A DNA stretch of 64,000 nt from Candidatus Micrarchaeota archaeon RBG_16_49_10. Lineage in GTDB: Archaea > Aenigmatarchaeota > Aenigmatarchaeia > CG10238-14. Location of the stretch: positions 127,781 through 191,780 of the forward strand of contig MFRS01000003.1 in NCBI GenBank assembly GCA_001784635.1. The letters run 5' to 3'. Shown here in pieces: positions 9,481-17,574 of this stretch. Numbering within the stretch: position 1 is the stretch's first letter; every line of letters begins with the position of its first letter. A program made the translations under genes and the position numbers. Under the pieces are notes generated by a model. That model saw only the letters and a list, made by a program, of their open reading frames with translations. It ran no database searches and was not told the DNA's origin.

Positions 9481-9533
9481 AATAAAAATACATACAAAAC
9501 AAAAGTTATTTTAGTTATTTATCGGGGATTTAA

Positions 9534-10811
9534 GTGAAGGTTTTTGCAGATTTGCATTTGCACACGAAATGGGCAAGGGCGACCAGCAAGGATATGGACA
9601 TTGAAAATTTGGCCAAATTTGCGAAGGTCAAAGGATTGAATCTTCTGGGGTCTGGCGATTTCACTCACCCAAGGCAATTGGCCGACATCAAGGCCAAGCT
9701 TGAGCCGATAGAAGGCAAGGGCCTTTATCAATACAACGGAATGAACTTCATGCTCACCACAGAGGTTGCGACATTCTATTTCCAGGACAAAAAACCGCGG
9801 AAGGTCCACCACATAATCCACCTACCCGAGATTGAGATGATAGACCAGGTAATAGATGTTTTTTCCAAGAAAGGCGGCAATACTGGGATAGACGGCAGAT
9901 TGTCGATAAAATTGACTTCTGTTGAGATGGTGGAAATCTTGAACAGCATCTCGAAGGACATACACATCGTTTCCGCCCATGCCTGGACGCCCTGGTATGG
10001 AGTCATAGGGTCTGACACAGGCTTCAATTCCATTCAAGAGTGCTATCAAGAAAAGACAAAACACATTTATGCGATTGAGACGGGCTTGAGTAGCGACCCA
10101 CCAATGAACTGGCGGGTATCGGCGTTGGATGACTTCGCCTTGATGAGCAACAGTGATGCCCACTCCCCTTGGAGTTGGAGGCTTGGCAGGGAATGCAACG
10201 TCTTCGATTTGAAGGAGTTGGATTACTTCGACATTTGGGATGCTATAAGAAAGAAGGACAAAAAAAGATTTCTTTACACGATAGAGGTAGACCCCAATTA
10301 CGGGAAATACCATTTTACCGGGCACAGAGCGTGCAAGTTTTCTTGCTCGCCCGCGGAGTCAGCAAAGTTAAAGGGCATATGCCCTGTCTGCAGGAAGCCG
10401 TTGACCATAGGCGTGCTCGAAAGGCTGGAGAAGCTTGCGGACAGAGAGGAGGGTTTTAAACCGAAAAACGCCATAGACTTCAAATCCCTGTTACCGCTCT
10501 ATGAGATAATTTCCTTCATCACAGAGACAAGCACGCTCTACTCCAAAAAAGTCCAAACAGAAACGGATAAGCTAATCCAAAAATTCGGGTCAGAACTCAA
10601 CGTTTTGTTAAGCGCCGAAAAAGAAGAGCTTATTAAAGTCACCAGCGAAAAAATAGCAGAGGCTATAATAAACATCCGGGAAGGTAAAATCACCTACAAG
10701 CCTGGTTATGATGGGGTGTACGGCGAACCTACATTTGAGAAAGACAAACCTGTAAAGGAGGAAAAACCAAAAAGACCACAAAAAACACTGTTCGACTTCA
10801 AGGGCCTGTAG
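9534..10811 (+). CDS. Endonuclease Q (PHP-domain deaminated-DNA endonuclease)
   Basis: The protein matches the EndoQ family, which nicks DNA 5' of uracil, hypoxanthine or AP sites. An N-terminal PHP domain begins with DLHLHT (His8, His10 for metal binding) and continues with SGDFTHP, SAHAWTPW and SNSDAHSP, which are the other metal-ligand blocks. A zinc-binding stretch with CKFSC and CPVC follows near residues 265-290. It starts at GTG 9534 with GGGGA upstream. The C-terminal tail is Lys-rich and ends FDFKGL, reminiscent of a PCNA-interacting tail. The stop codon lies inside the following tRNA-Val gene. Confidence 0.92.
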   Translation: MKVFADLHLHTKWARATSKDMDIENLAKFAKVKGLNLLGSGDFTHPRQLADIKAKLEPIEGKGLYQYNGMNFMLTTEVATFYFQDKKPRKVHHIIHLPEIEMIDQVIDVFSKKGGNTGIDGRLSIKLTSVEMVEILNSISKDIHIVSAHAWTPWYGVIGSDTGFNSIQECYQEKTKHIYAIETGLSSDPPMNWRVSALDDFALMSNSDAHSPWSWRLGRECNVFDLKELDYFDIWDAIRKKDKKRFLYTIEVDPNYGKYHFTGHRACKFSCSPAESAKLKGICPVCRKPLTIGVLERLEKLADREEGFKPKNAIDFKSLLPLYEIISFITETSTLYSKKVQTETDKLIQKFGSELNVLLSAEKEELIKVTSEKIAEAIINIREGKITYKPGYDGVYGEPTFEKDKPVKEEKPKRPQKTLFDFKGL

Positions 10812-10882
10812 TCTAATGGCAGGACGCCGCCCTCACAATGTTGAGAATGGCGGTAATTCCGGTTCGAGTCCGGGCGGGCCCA
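10802..10882 (+). tRNA. tRNA-Val(CAC) with a 10-nt intron
   Basis: The acceptor stem GGGCCTG pairs with CGGGCCC, the D stem is GTCT/GGAC and the T-loop is TTCGAGT. The anticodon stem CCGCC/GGCGG closes a 17-nt loop instead of 7. Removing bases 10838-10847 leaves the loop CTCACAT with anticodon CAC (10834-10836) and T38, as in the other tRNA-Val of this window. The first 10 bases are shared with the 3' end of the EndoQ gene. CCA is not encoded; the discriminator is A. Confidence 0.93.
10838..10847 (+). other. 10-nt tRNA intron at position 37/38
   Basis: CTCA (10832-10835) pairs with TGAG (10842-10845), giving the 4-bp central helix of a bulge-helix-loop. The 3' bulge is AAT with the expected cut after its second base. 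The 5' cut falls in the terminal loop after CA. The intron is too short for an internal helix, so this is a minimal relaxed BHB. Confidence 0.8.
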
Positions 10883-10892
10883 TCAACAGGAA

Positions 10893-11735
10893 TCAAATCT
10901 GCTCGGACTGCCCGAAAACTTTGACTGTCAAATCAGTCTTCCTTATCGAGTACTTATAGAAAAGTTCGATGGAGGCCTCAATGTTCTTCCACTCGGTCAC
11001 GTCCCCTATGTAGGCCGTGCACTTCATATAGCCTTTCTGCCCATTCACCATCTTTACACTTCCGGCGTTATCGCAGACCAGATCCCCGCTACTCACCGTC
11101 AGAGTCACGTCATCATTAACCGGCCTTCCACCACCGACATTTGTGATTTCAAGGTACACAGTCACCTGGCCGTTCTCGGCGTATGGTGTCCTGGATGAAA
11201 GCTTGAATTGGGTCTGTATGGGCCCGCTCTCAGGGACTTCTTCCGGCTCGCCTAGCTTGTTTTTTTCTATATCTTGCTGCTCTTTCGGCAGGCTCCTTAT
11301 CCATTCCCTGCTCGCAACCCTTATTATGGCCTCTGAGTGGCTTCGATAATCGTAATCTATCCCAATCTCGAACGGGTATGTTATCGTGGAGTACATGGCT
11401 GTCGGTATGTATACCCAAGTAAGGGTCTCCGTGAAGTTCGATGGCTCAAGCTCCGGTATGGAATCTGGCTGCTCTTGGAGTGAAAAGCTGGTTGGCAACC
11501 CGATGACCTTTGGGACTATATTTTCCACAACATTGTCGCCGGCGTTCGTTATCTGGGCCTCGATATAAACTGACTCGCCCTCATAGACACCGTCTATAGG
11601 CTCCACACTGTATCCGACAATCTTCAAGGCCTCGCTGCTAGAAACTTGGGTATTGTCGCCGTTGTTTCTTGTATTAGTACAGCCAGCAAGAAGAACTATA
11701 ACAAACACCAAGAAAGTCAGCAAGAGATTCTTCAT
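10893..11735 (-). CDS. Secreted lipoprotein with beta-sandwich repeats
   Basis: The 280-residue product starts with a hydrophobic signal ending in the lipobox LLAGC (Cys near 19), so it should be lipid-anchored outside the membrane. Two similar segments (about 45-130 and 180-270) share the layout 'Y...VYEGESVYIEAQITNAGDNVV' and 'PYAENGQVTVYLEITNVGGG', which resembles CARDB/Ig-like domains. I see no catalytic motif. It ends 10 nt from tRNA-Val on the other strand and starts 5 nt downstream of a DUF1461 gene, so the two may be co-transcribed. Confidence 0.8.
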   Translation of the reverse strand: MKNLLLTFLVFVIVLLAGCTNTRNNGDNTQVSSSEALKIVGYSVEPIDGVYEGESVYIEAQITNAGDNVVENIVPKVIGLPTSFSLQEQPDSIPELEPSNFTETLTWVYIPTAMYSTITYPFEIGIDYDYRSHSEAIIRVASREWIRSLPKEQQDIEKNKLGEPEEVPESGPIQTQFKLSSRTPYAENGQVTVYLEITNVGGGRPVNDDVTLTVSSGDLVCDNAGSVKMVNGQKGYMKCTAYIGDVTEWKNIEASIELFYKYSIRKTDLTVKVFGQSEQI

Positions 11736-11740
11736 AATAA

Positions 11741-12403
11741 TTATTTGTCACCGCTTTTATTAATCTTTTTTTCGGCTCTACTAACCAAAAGCGCCAACAA
11801 AATAAATTCGATTGAAATCAGGCAAACCCAATAAACTGCCGTGTCAAACCAAAAAACCTCCGGATAGAGCTGAATTAAAGTAGCCGTTGGTTCGAAAGCC
11901 CAGTTCCCTTCCTTGAAAAAGATTTCATGGAACTTTATAAAGAACGATTGGAAATTGGCTATCATTAAAACCGAAGATATCACAACTATACCGGCCAACA
12001 ACGAAAGCAATTTCTTAAGAAACACAACCAAACTCTTCAAATCCTCTAACTTGGCTAACAGAAAACACCCTCCTACCGAAAGGATGATTGTGCCAACATG
12101 GAAAGCAACCAGTTTAACCCTAAGTGATTTAACATCAGACAAATGGGCAATTTCGTCTTCCGTGAAAAAACCGCTGCCTCTAAGGGTAGTTTCGTCTATT
12201 TTTCCGTTGGTGTATCCCAAGACCATTTTAGACAGATCCAGCCTTTCAGTATCTGAAAATTTAATAGGCTTAGGAAAGGCGGTTTTAGAGTATTCCAAGC
12301 TGACGTATGCGTTTGAGAAAAACATGTAGATATTTGAGAGGAAAATTACACCAAATATTGAGAAAAACAGAAGAGTCCTGAGAACAAAAAAATCCGGCTT
12401 CAT
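11741..12403 (-). CDS. DUF1461 (TIGR01906-type) integral membrane protein
   Basis: A 220-residue protein with membrane segments near residues 9-29, 95-118, 130-152 and 190-212. The extracytoplasmic loop carries the family pattern with a conserved HLSDVK (near 88-93). The function is unknown for the family. It lies head-to-head with a DUF63 gene and 5 nt upstream of a lipoprotein gene. Confidence 0.85.
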   Translation of the reverse strand: MKPDFFVLRTLLFFSIFGVIFLSNIYMFFSNAYVSLEYSKTAFPKPIKFSDTERLDLSKMVLGYTNGKIDETTLRGSGFFTEDEIAHLSDVKSLRVKLVAFHVGTIILSVGGCFLLAKLEDLKSLVVFLKKLLSLLAGIVVISSVLMIANFQSFFIKFHEIFFKEGNWAFEPTATLIQLYPEVFWFDTAVYWVCLISIEFILLALLVSRAEKKINKSGDK

Positions 12404-12436
12404 GAATCTTATATCTTTTTCCCGCTTAATATCTTC

Positions 12437-13207
12437 ATGGCGAGCATCGTCCAGAGATACTTAATTGAGCCGTTCGAAGTTGGGGCAGGGTATAATTCAG
12501 TAAAAACTATCGCAATTGCGTTTTTGTTCATAGCCTTCCTTTTCATTGCCGAGCGTCTTCTAAAGAAAATAAAGGTCAAAATAGACAGGGAGTTTTTTTT
12601 GGCCGTGATACCTTTCATCGTACTCGGTGCCTTTGTAAGGGTAATTGAGGATGCCGGAATTTTAAAGTCCACCCTTTTCATAACGCCCTTCATTTGGATA
12701 CTCTTTTTTGGGATTATTATAGGTCTGTTGGCATTCTCATCTCTCATCCAACTTAAGAGGGGAATACCCTACTACAAAATAATGTTCGTCTTGGGTATTT
12801 TCCTTTCAGGTTTGGCTGCAGGCACCTTGAGTTACACTAACCTAATCTCCATCTTCTATGTATCGGCATGGTTCGCTCCTTTTGTTTTATTGTTTCTCTT
12901 TCTTGACTGGTCATTGGAGAACAAATTAATATCGCTCGTCCAGCTTTTCGACGCTGTGACAACCTTCGTTTCGATGAAGTACTTTGGATATTCCGAGCAG
13001 CATGTCCTACCTAATTTGATAATCAACTTTACCGGCACACCATTTTCGTTCGTCTTGGTGAAGCTGGTTGTGGTAGTTTTCGCCTTGAAGATAATAGACA
13101 AGCACTCTGAAAGCCAGGACACGAAGAACCTCTTCAAGTTTTCCATAATGCTCCTTGGCTTGGGACCTGGTTTAAGGGATTTGATAAGGCTAGTCGCTTT
13201 TGTCTAG
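12437..13207 (+). CDS. DUF63 family membrane protein
   Basis: A 256-residue multi-pass membrane protein (about seven hydrophobic segments) matching the archaeal DUF63 family. N-terminal features include YLIEPFEVGAGYN, then GAFVRVIEDAG and the C-terminal GPGLRDLIRL that recurs in the family. The function is unknown. The start follows a divergent promoter region shared with the DUF1461 gene, and the stop overlaps the convergent gene by 4 nt. Confidence 0.88.
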   Translation: MASIVQRYLIEPFEVGAGYNSVKTIAIAFLFIAFLFIAERLLKKIKVKIDREFFLAVIPFIVLGAFVRVIEDAGILKSTLFITPFIWILFFGIIIGLLAFSSLIQLKRGIPYYKIMFVLGIFLSGLAAGTLSYTNLISIFYVSAWFAPFVLLFLFLDWSLENKLISLVQLFDAVTTFVSMKYFGYSEQHVLPNLIINFTGTPFSFVLVKLVVVVFALKIIDKHSESQDTKNLFKFSIMLLGLGPGLRDLIRLVAFV

Positions 13208-14346
13208 GGAAGGGTGACTTCCACATTCCCTATTACGAAATTACCGTTCCCTGTGACCTCAAAGTTTAGCGTGTTTTTGCCTGGCTTCACGTTGCTCTGC
13301 CCGAAACCCACCGAAACGGTCTCCCCTATAGAATAAGACTGTATGGCTTCAGTCGAATGCACATTACCCTCAGGGTCTGTTATGGTTAATATCAAGTTCC
13401 CGTTGTAATTCGTGTCCGTGATCTTGAAACTCGCCTTTCCTTCCTTGTTTTTCAGGTTGTTGTAGGCTGTCGTGCTGACTTGGAAATCGAAGGACCTTTT
13501 TTTGACTCCAACCTCCTCGTGGATTATTGCTATCTCGGCGTCGTCTATCTCATACGTCACGCCGCTCTCGGCCGAAAAGCTGATTGTGTTGGTGCCCTTC
13601 CTAAGCCCCACTTCCAAGGCGTCAAAACTCCTATGGAAATCGAATTCCGGCTCCCCCCTATATATGGTCCTACCGTTTACCTCGATCACCAGGTCACCGA
13701 TGCCTTCTATATTATCGACCCCGAAGGAGATTTCGCCTGACCTGAAATCCCTGAGCTCATCCTCGTAGACCGTGAAGTCCTGCGTCTTCTCCGTCCTCCC
13801 CCACAGGTTTATCCCGAACTCCACCTTATCTATGTTGTATACGCTGCTCTTCCAGAATTCCCATCCAGGGTGCGTGGTCCTTATTTCAATGACGTTGTAA
13901 TCTTTAATCATCCCGTTGTCTATCGGGATTTCGACACTGCCTCTCCCGACCTTCTGGTCGAATACCTTGTTGTCGTTGAATGTCACCACCAGATTACCCC
14001 CGGAGTTAGTGTCAAGGACGTCTATATTGACGAACCCAGTGGTTATAGAACTCAGTTCCTGATCCACATTGACGCTCATGGTGTGATAATCCTCCCCAAA
14101 TGAACCCTTCTTTACCAGAACAGCCCTGTCGGTCTTTATATCCTCGGAGCCAACGGAGTAGCTCACCTTGAAGTCGCCAATCCTTATATGCCTAGGCACG
14201 TCCTGGGGGAAAGCGCCTATCGAGAAGGGCGATACCACGCTGGTATTGTTCAATATCTGGTCTGAAGGGGTCTCTCCACCCCAAACGAAAATCGCAACGA
14301 CTATCAGAGCAAGGCCGGCAAGGAGGACATACACAAATTCATCCAT
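13204..14346 (-). CDS. Membrane-anchored beta-rich surface protein, unknown
   Basis: The 380-residue protein has one N-terminal hydrophobic anchor (about 5-24, after MDEFVY) followed by an extracellular beta-rich body. Repeated patterns of the type 'GNLVVTFNDNKVF', 'GDLVIEVNGRTIYRG' and 'GNLILTITDPEGN' occur three times, each near an 'INKGTNTISF'-like strand, so it looks like three to four tandem beta-sandwich domains. The layout suggests a surface, pilus-associated or adhesin-like role. I do not recognise a named family. Confidence 0.75.
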   Translation of the reverse strand: MDEFVYVLLAGLALIVVAIFVWGGETPSDQILNNTSVVSPFSIGAFPQDVPRHIRIGDFKVSYSVGSEDIKTDRAVLVKKGSFGEDYHTMSVNVDQELSSITTGFVNIDVLDTNSGGNLVVTFNDNKVFDQKVGRGSVEIPIDNGMIKDYNVIEIRTTHPGWEFWKSSVYNIDKVEFGINLWGRTEKTQDFTVYEDELRDFRSGEISFGVDNIEGIGDLVIEVNGRTIYRGEPEFDFHRSFDALEVGLRKGTNTISFSAESGVTYEIDDAEIAIIHEEVGVKKRSFDFQVSTTAYNNLKNKEGKASFKITDTNYNGNLILTITDPEGNVHSTEAIQSYSIGETVSVGFGQSNVKPGKNTLNFEVTGNGNFVIGNVEVTLP

Positions 14347-14424
14347 CAGTTCACACCTGTAATAAAATATTCAATTATTAACTAATATTATTATCCTATC
14401 AATTCTTTCCCGCAACTTTTGGCT

Positions 14425-14961
14425 TCAAGGCGATATCCTTGTGATTTTATAGTAGGTCACGTCTGATTCGGAATCGACTATGGCCCATATCATCTCCGTC
14501 CTTATGTTCTGCGCCAGCCTCACTGCCCTTGACAGCTCTGGGAACGAGCAGGAGAACTCCTCAGGTATGGCATGGACGACCCATTTAGTGTGCTCATGCG
14601 CCTGTTTGGGCCCTTTTTTAAGTTTCACGCCCCTCTCATAGACCCGGAAGTCACAGCCGAACTTGAAGCCCGTCTTGACGAGGAAACCCTTCTCCCTCAG
14701 GTCTGTGTATACTACGAGCTTCGCGTGAAAATTCCTCTCCGTTTTCTTGCAGTAGTTGAAGAAATCCTCCTCGCTGAAAAACTTCTTTTTTGACTCCGCA
14801 CGAATCTTGAGCTTTCCCCTTTTCAGAAGGTACATAGACTCGATTAGCGTCAGCTCTACCTTTCCCTCTACCTCTTTCCCGTATCCGGACTCGAACAACT
14901 CCTCAAAATCATCCTTTTGCCAGATCATTACCCTTTGCTCTGCAAGCTCCCCTTCAAACAT
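14425..14961 (-). CDS. endA: tRNA-splicing endonuclease EndA (catalytic Lys replaced by Thr)
   Basis: EndA cuts tRNA introns at bulge-helix-bulge sites. The 178-residue length and domain order (N-terminal 1-75, catalytic C-terminal 80-178) match the homotetrameric archaeal form. The catalytic Tyr (FRVY, Tyr108) and His (EHTKWVVH, His124) are present. At the position of the third catalytic residue (Lys in VRKK of the Methanocaldococcus enzyme) the sequence reads IRTEM, with Thr155. The protein may therefore be a structural partner of another subunit or use an altered catalytic group. Three intron-bearing tRNAs in this window are its likely substrates. Confidence 0.9.
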   Translation of the reverse strand: MFEGELAEQRVMIWQKDDFEELFESGYGKEVEGKVELTLIESMYLLKRGKLKIRAESKKKFFSEEDFFNYCKKTERNFHAKLVVYTDLREKGFLVKTGFKFGCDFRVYERGVKLKKGPKQAHEHTKWVVHAIPEEFSCSFPELSRAVRLAQNIRTEMIWAIVDSESDVTYYKITRISP

Positions 14962-15022
14962 AAACCTTCTCTCTTAATATTAACCGAAAACCTTTTAACC
15001 TTTATATTTTTGGGTTTTTGGA

Positions 15023-15718
15023 CTAGTTAAAACCTTTAAACCTTAGGCTAATCACATAGGGGATCATTCTTAATTCCCTCTTGATGTTAAACGAGCTTTT
15101 CCTTTCGGACCTGACCCACAGTATAGGGAACTCTTTTATCTTATAACCGGCCCTTTTTGCCCTCGCCAAAAATTCCACATCCCAAAACCATCCTCGTTTG
15201 TTGTCAAAACCCATACCACTTATTATAGGGAGCAGCTCCCTTTTGAAAGCCTTGAAGCCGCATTGGTGATCCTTAATTTTAGTCAGGAAAAGAATACGCA
15301 TAATTTTGTTGTACACAAAGCTTATTACCAGCCTTTTGGATTCCCTTTTCGCCTTCAGACCACCGTATCTGCTGCCTATCGCTATGTCGGCCCCGTTTTC
15401 CACATTACATATCAATTCTTTTAGGTATCTCAAATCAACGGAAAGGTCGGCGTCCATGAAAGCTATTATATCCCCCTTGGCCTTCTTGAATGACTGAGCC
15501 AGATTTTCTCTTCTAGTAGGCCCATTATTGTAGTTTAATATTTTGATGCCTTCAACTTTTTTGAGCTCGTCAAGAGTCCCGTCTGTCGAGGCGTCATTTA
15601 CAACTATTATCTCGAAATTTTTAATGAACTTTCTGGTAGCACCCACAATTTTTTTAATGTTGCCTCGGATTATTTTCTCCTCATTGTATACAGGAACGAA
15701 TATGCTGACCTTGACCAT
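15023..15718 (-). CDS. Family 2 glycosyltransferase (dolichol-phosphate sugar synthase-like)
   Basis: A GT-A fold enzyme of 231 residues: FVPVYNEE (N-terminal strand), VVNDASTDGT (nucleotide site), FMDADLSVD (metal-binding DxD) and a C-terminal WFWDVEFLARAKRAGYKIKE segment as in dolichol-phosphate mannose/glucose synthases. It probably transfers a sugar from a nucleotide donor to polyprenyl phosphate at the membrane. There is no C-terminal membrane anchor. It sits downstream of an SMR-type membrane protein and a FAD oxidoreductase on the same strand. Confidence 0.88.
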   Translation of the reverse strand: MVKVSIFVPVYNEEKIIRGNIKKIVGATRKFIKNFEIIVVNDASTDGTLDELKKVEGIKILNYNNGPTRRENLAQSFKKAKGDIIAFMDADLSVDLRYLKELICNVENGADIAIGSRYGGLKAKRESKRLVISFVYNKIMRILFLTKIKDHQCGFKAFKRELLPIISGMGFDNKRGWFWDVEFLARAKRAGYKIKEFPILWVRSERKSSFNIKRELRMIPYVISLRFKGFN

Positions 15719-15794
15719 TAGATTAGACTTTCGTCTTCAAAGTTTTAAGTTTGAAACTCTCTGGCTTTAAATTTTTATTATACACAAGCAGAGA

Positions 15795-16160
15795 TTACAA
15801 TTTCATAACCACAAAATATGCCCCTGCTGATATCATCAATATACCTAACATTTTCATCAAGGTTAGTTTCTCCCCAAAGAAGGCCCATGCCGCAACCGCT
15901 GTCAGGATATATGCCATCCCTATCAGTGGGTACACGAAACTAACGTCCTCCATCGACAGTGCAGTGAGGTAGAAAACTGATGTCAAACCGTATAGCGCAA
16001 GTCCAACAAAAACGAACTTGTTGAAAAACACTTGGAAAAATTTCTCGAAGAAAATATCCTTTACCTGTATTTTTCCAATTTCATTCATACCCCTTTTCAT
16101 AAAAATCTGGGCGGCCGTCCCCATCAACACCACTATCCCAATAATTAAAAACACATTCAT
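15795..16160 (-). CDS. SMR/EamA-type four-helix membrane protein (possible lipid-linked sugar flippase)
   Basis: About 121 residues with four predicted membrane helices and the drug/metabolite transporter signature, including YPLIGMAYILTAVAAW and FFGEKLT...GILMISAGAY. It resembles the small ArnE/ArnF-like proteins that flip polyprenyl-linked sugars. I chose the ATG at 16160 because AAGGAGGG lies 7 nt upstream; an ATG at 16184, touching the preceding stop, would add 8 charged residues. Its neighbours (FAD oxidoreductase, GT2 and GT-C enzymes) support a glycolipid role, which is inference. Confidence 0.8.
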   Translation of the reverse strand: MNVFLIIGIVVLMGTAAQIFMKRGMNEIGKIQVKDIFFEKFFQVFFNKFVFVGLALYGLTSVFYLTALSMEDVSFVYPLIGMAYILTAVAAWAFFGEKLTLMKMLGILMISAGAYFVVMKL

Positions 16161-16184
16161 TTTTTTTCCCTCCTTAACTTTCAT

Positions 16185-17462
16185 TCAATCACACAATTTT
16201 GCAAGCTCTTCGCCGGCAATCACCGAGTTTTCAATCGACCTTTCTGGATATCCGTTGAACATACCACCAATGTAGAAGCCTTTTACCGGTGTCTCATGGC
16301 CTATAACCTTTTTTTGGTAATTGGTTTCATAAATTATTCCAGCTTTTTTACTTTTTGAAACTTTCCACCATTTAAGATTCTGTCTTTTGATATACGGGAA
16401 AAGCCTTCTAAGCTCCTTAAAATATTCTTCAAATATCCCCTTATCGGAAAGTTTCCATAGATGAGATCTAAAGTCTGGATAACTTGCTAGATATAATATA
16501 TGGTCTTTGTACTTCTCTATAGACTGGAAGTTGGTGTGTTCTATAATAGCCCCTATTAGAGACTCGTCTATTATGTTTATCCAATAGAAATCGGTGACTT
16601 TCCTATCTAAACCAACAATAATACAGAGAGCTCCCTGGTAATTTATATCAGATATTTTTTTCCTGAACTCTACAGACAAGTCTTTATATTCGGCAAGTGT
16701 AGGAAGGGGGATGGTACTTATAACATTATTGGCATTGATTTCTTTACCATCCAACACAACGCCTTTCATAACCCCATTCCTAATTATAAACTTGTTAATA
16801 CCCTTTCCTTTAACAATATCCCCCCCATTTTCAAGTATTTCCTGTTCGATTTTATCGATGAATATATGAAACCCACCATCTATATACCCCAAGGATTCCT
16901 TTTTGAACCCACCCGTTGTTCTTATCCTTATCCTCTCTATAAACCATGTCGCCGATACTTTGTCGGCGTTTTTATCGTATTTGCTTTTAAGCATGGGTGA
17001 AAAGAATTTTTCATACACACCTTTACCAGCATTATTTAATATCCATTCTTTAGCGGTCATGTCATCCAATTTTTTAGGATTCCTTATGAACTTTATTTTT
17101 GCCATGACTAAACCTAGTCTTATTTTTTCAGGTACAGTGAGAATTTTGAATCCTATGAAACTGAAAGGGGTTGAGAGGTCATGTATTTTTCCTTTTGTGT
17201 AAAAACCCAAGGTGCTACCAGTCCAGATAATATTCTCAATTCCTATTTCTTCAGCTAAATTTATGAAAGAGGGGTTGTTTACAAAAACATGGTGATAGTA
17301 TTTTTCTATCGGATCCCCCCTTGTTTTGGTAGACATAAGAAGACCGCCCAACTCATTTGTTTTTTCAACGAGCAAAACTTTTTTACCCCTTTTGCTTAAC
17401 CTATACGCGGCTACTAGACCTGCCATACCCGCCCCAAGAATTACACAGTCATACCTGCTCAT
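16185..17462 (-). CDS. FAD-dependent oxidoreductase (amine oxidase / UDP-galactopyranose mutase-like)
   Basis: A 425-residue flavoprotein with the N-terminal dinucleotide-binding motif GAGMAGLVAAYRLSKRG (residues 10-26), ELGGLL (about 37-42) and a C-terminal FAD closure GFYIGGMFNGYP...SVIAGEELA. The family includes protoporphyrinogen oxidase-like and UDP-galactopyranose mutase-like enzymes. The context with glycosyltransferases and a flippase-like gene favours a sugar or polyprenol substrate. The gene is clearly more AT-rich than the core genes. Its stop abuts the next gene on the same strand. Confidence 0.85.
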   Translation of the reverse strand: MSRYDCVILGAGMAGLVAAYRLSKRGKKVLLVEKTNELGGLLMSTKTRGDPIEKYYHHVFVNNPSFINLAEEIGIENIIWTGSTLGFYTKGKIHDLSTPFSFIGFKILTVPEKIRLGLVMAKIKFIRNPKKLDDMTAKEWILNNAGKGVYEKFFSPMLKSKYDKNADKVSATWFIERIRIRTTGGFKKESLGYIDGGFHIFIDKIEQEILENGGDIVKGKGINKFIIRNGVMKGVVLDGKEINANNVISTIPLPTLAEYKDLSVEFRKKISDINYQGALCIIVGLDRKVTDFYWINIIDESLIGAIIEHTNFQSIEKYKDHILYLASYPDFRSHLWKLSDKGIFEEYFKELRRLFPYIKRQNLKWWKVSKSKKAGIIYETNYQKKVIGHETPVKGFYIGGMFNGYPERSIENSVIAGEELAKLCD

Positions 17463-17574
17463 AAAATAAAACCCCTAAAGTTACAGATTCATATATTAGG
17501 CTACTAACTATAAATTTTTGGTTTTTAAGGCTAATTTATCTCTTTCTTAGTAATATATTATTGGTGTTTGTTGA

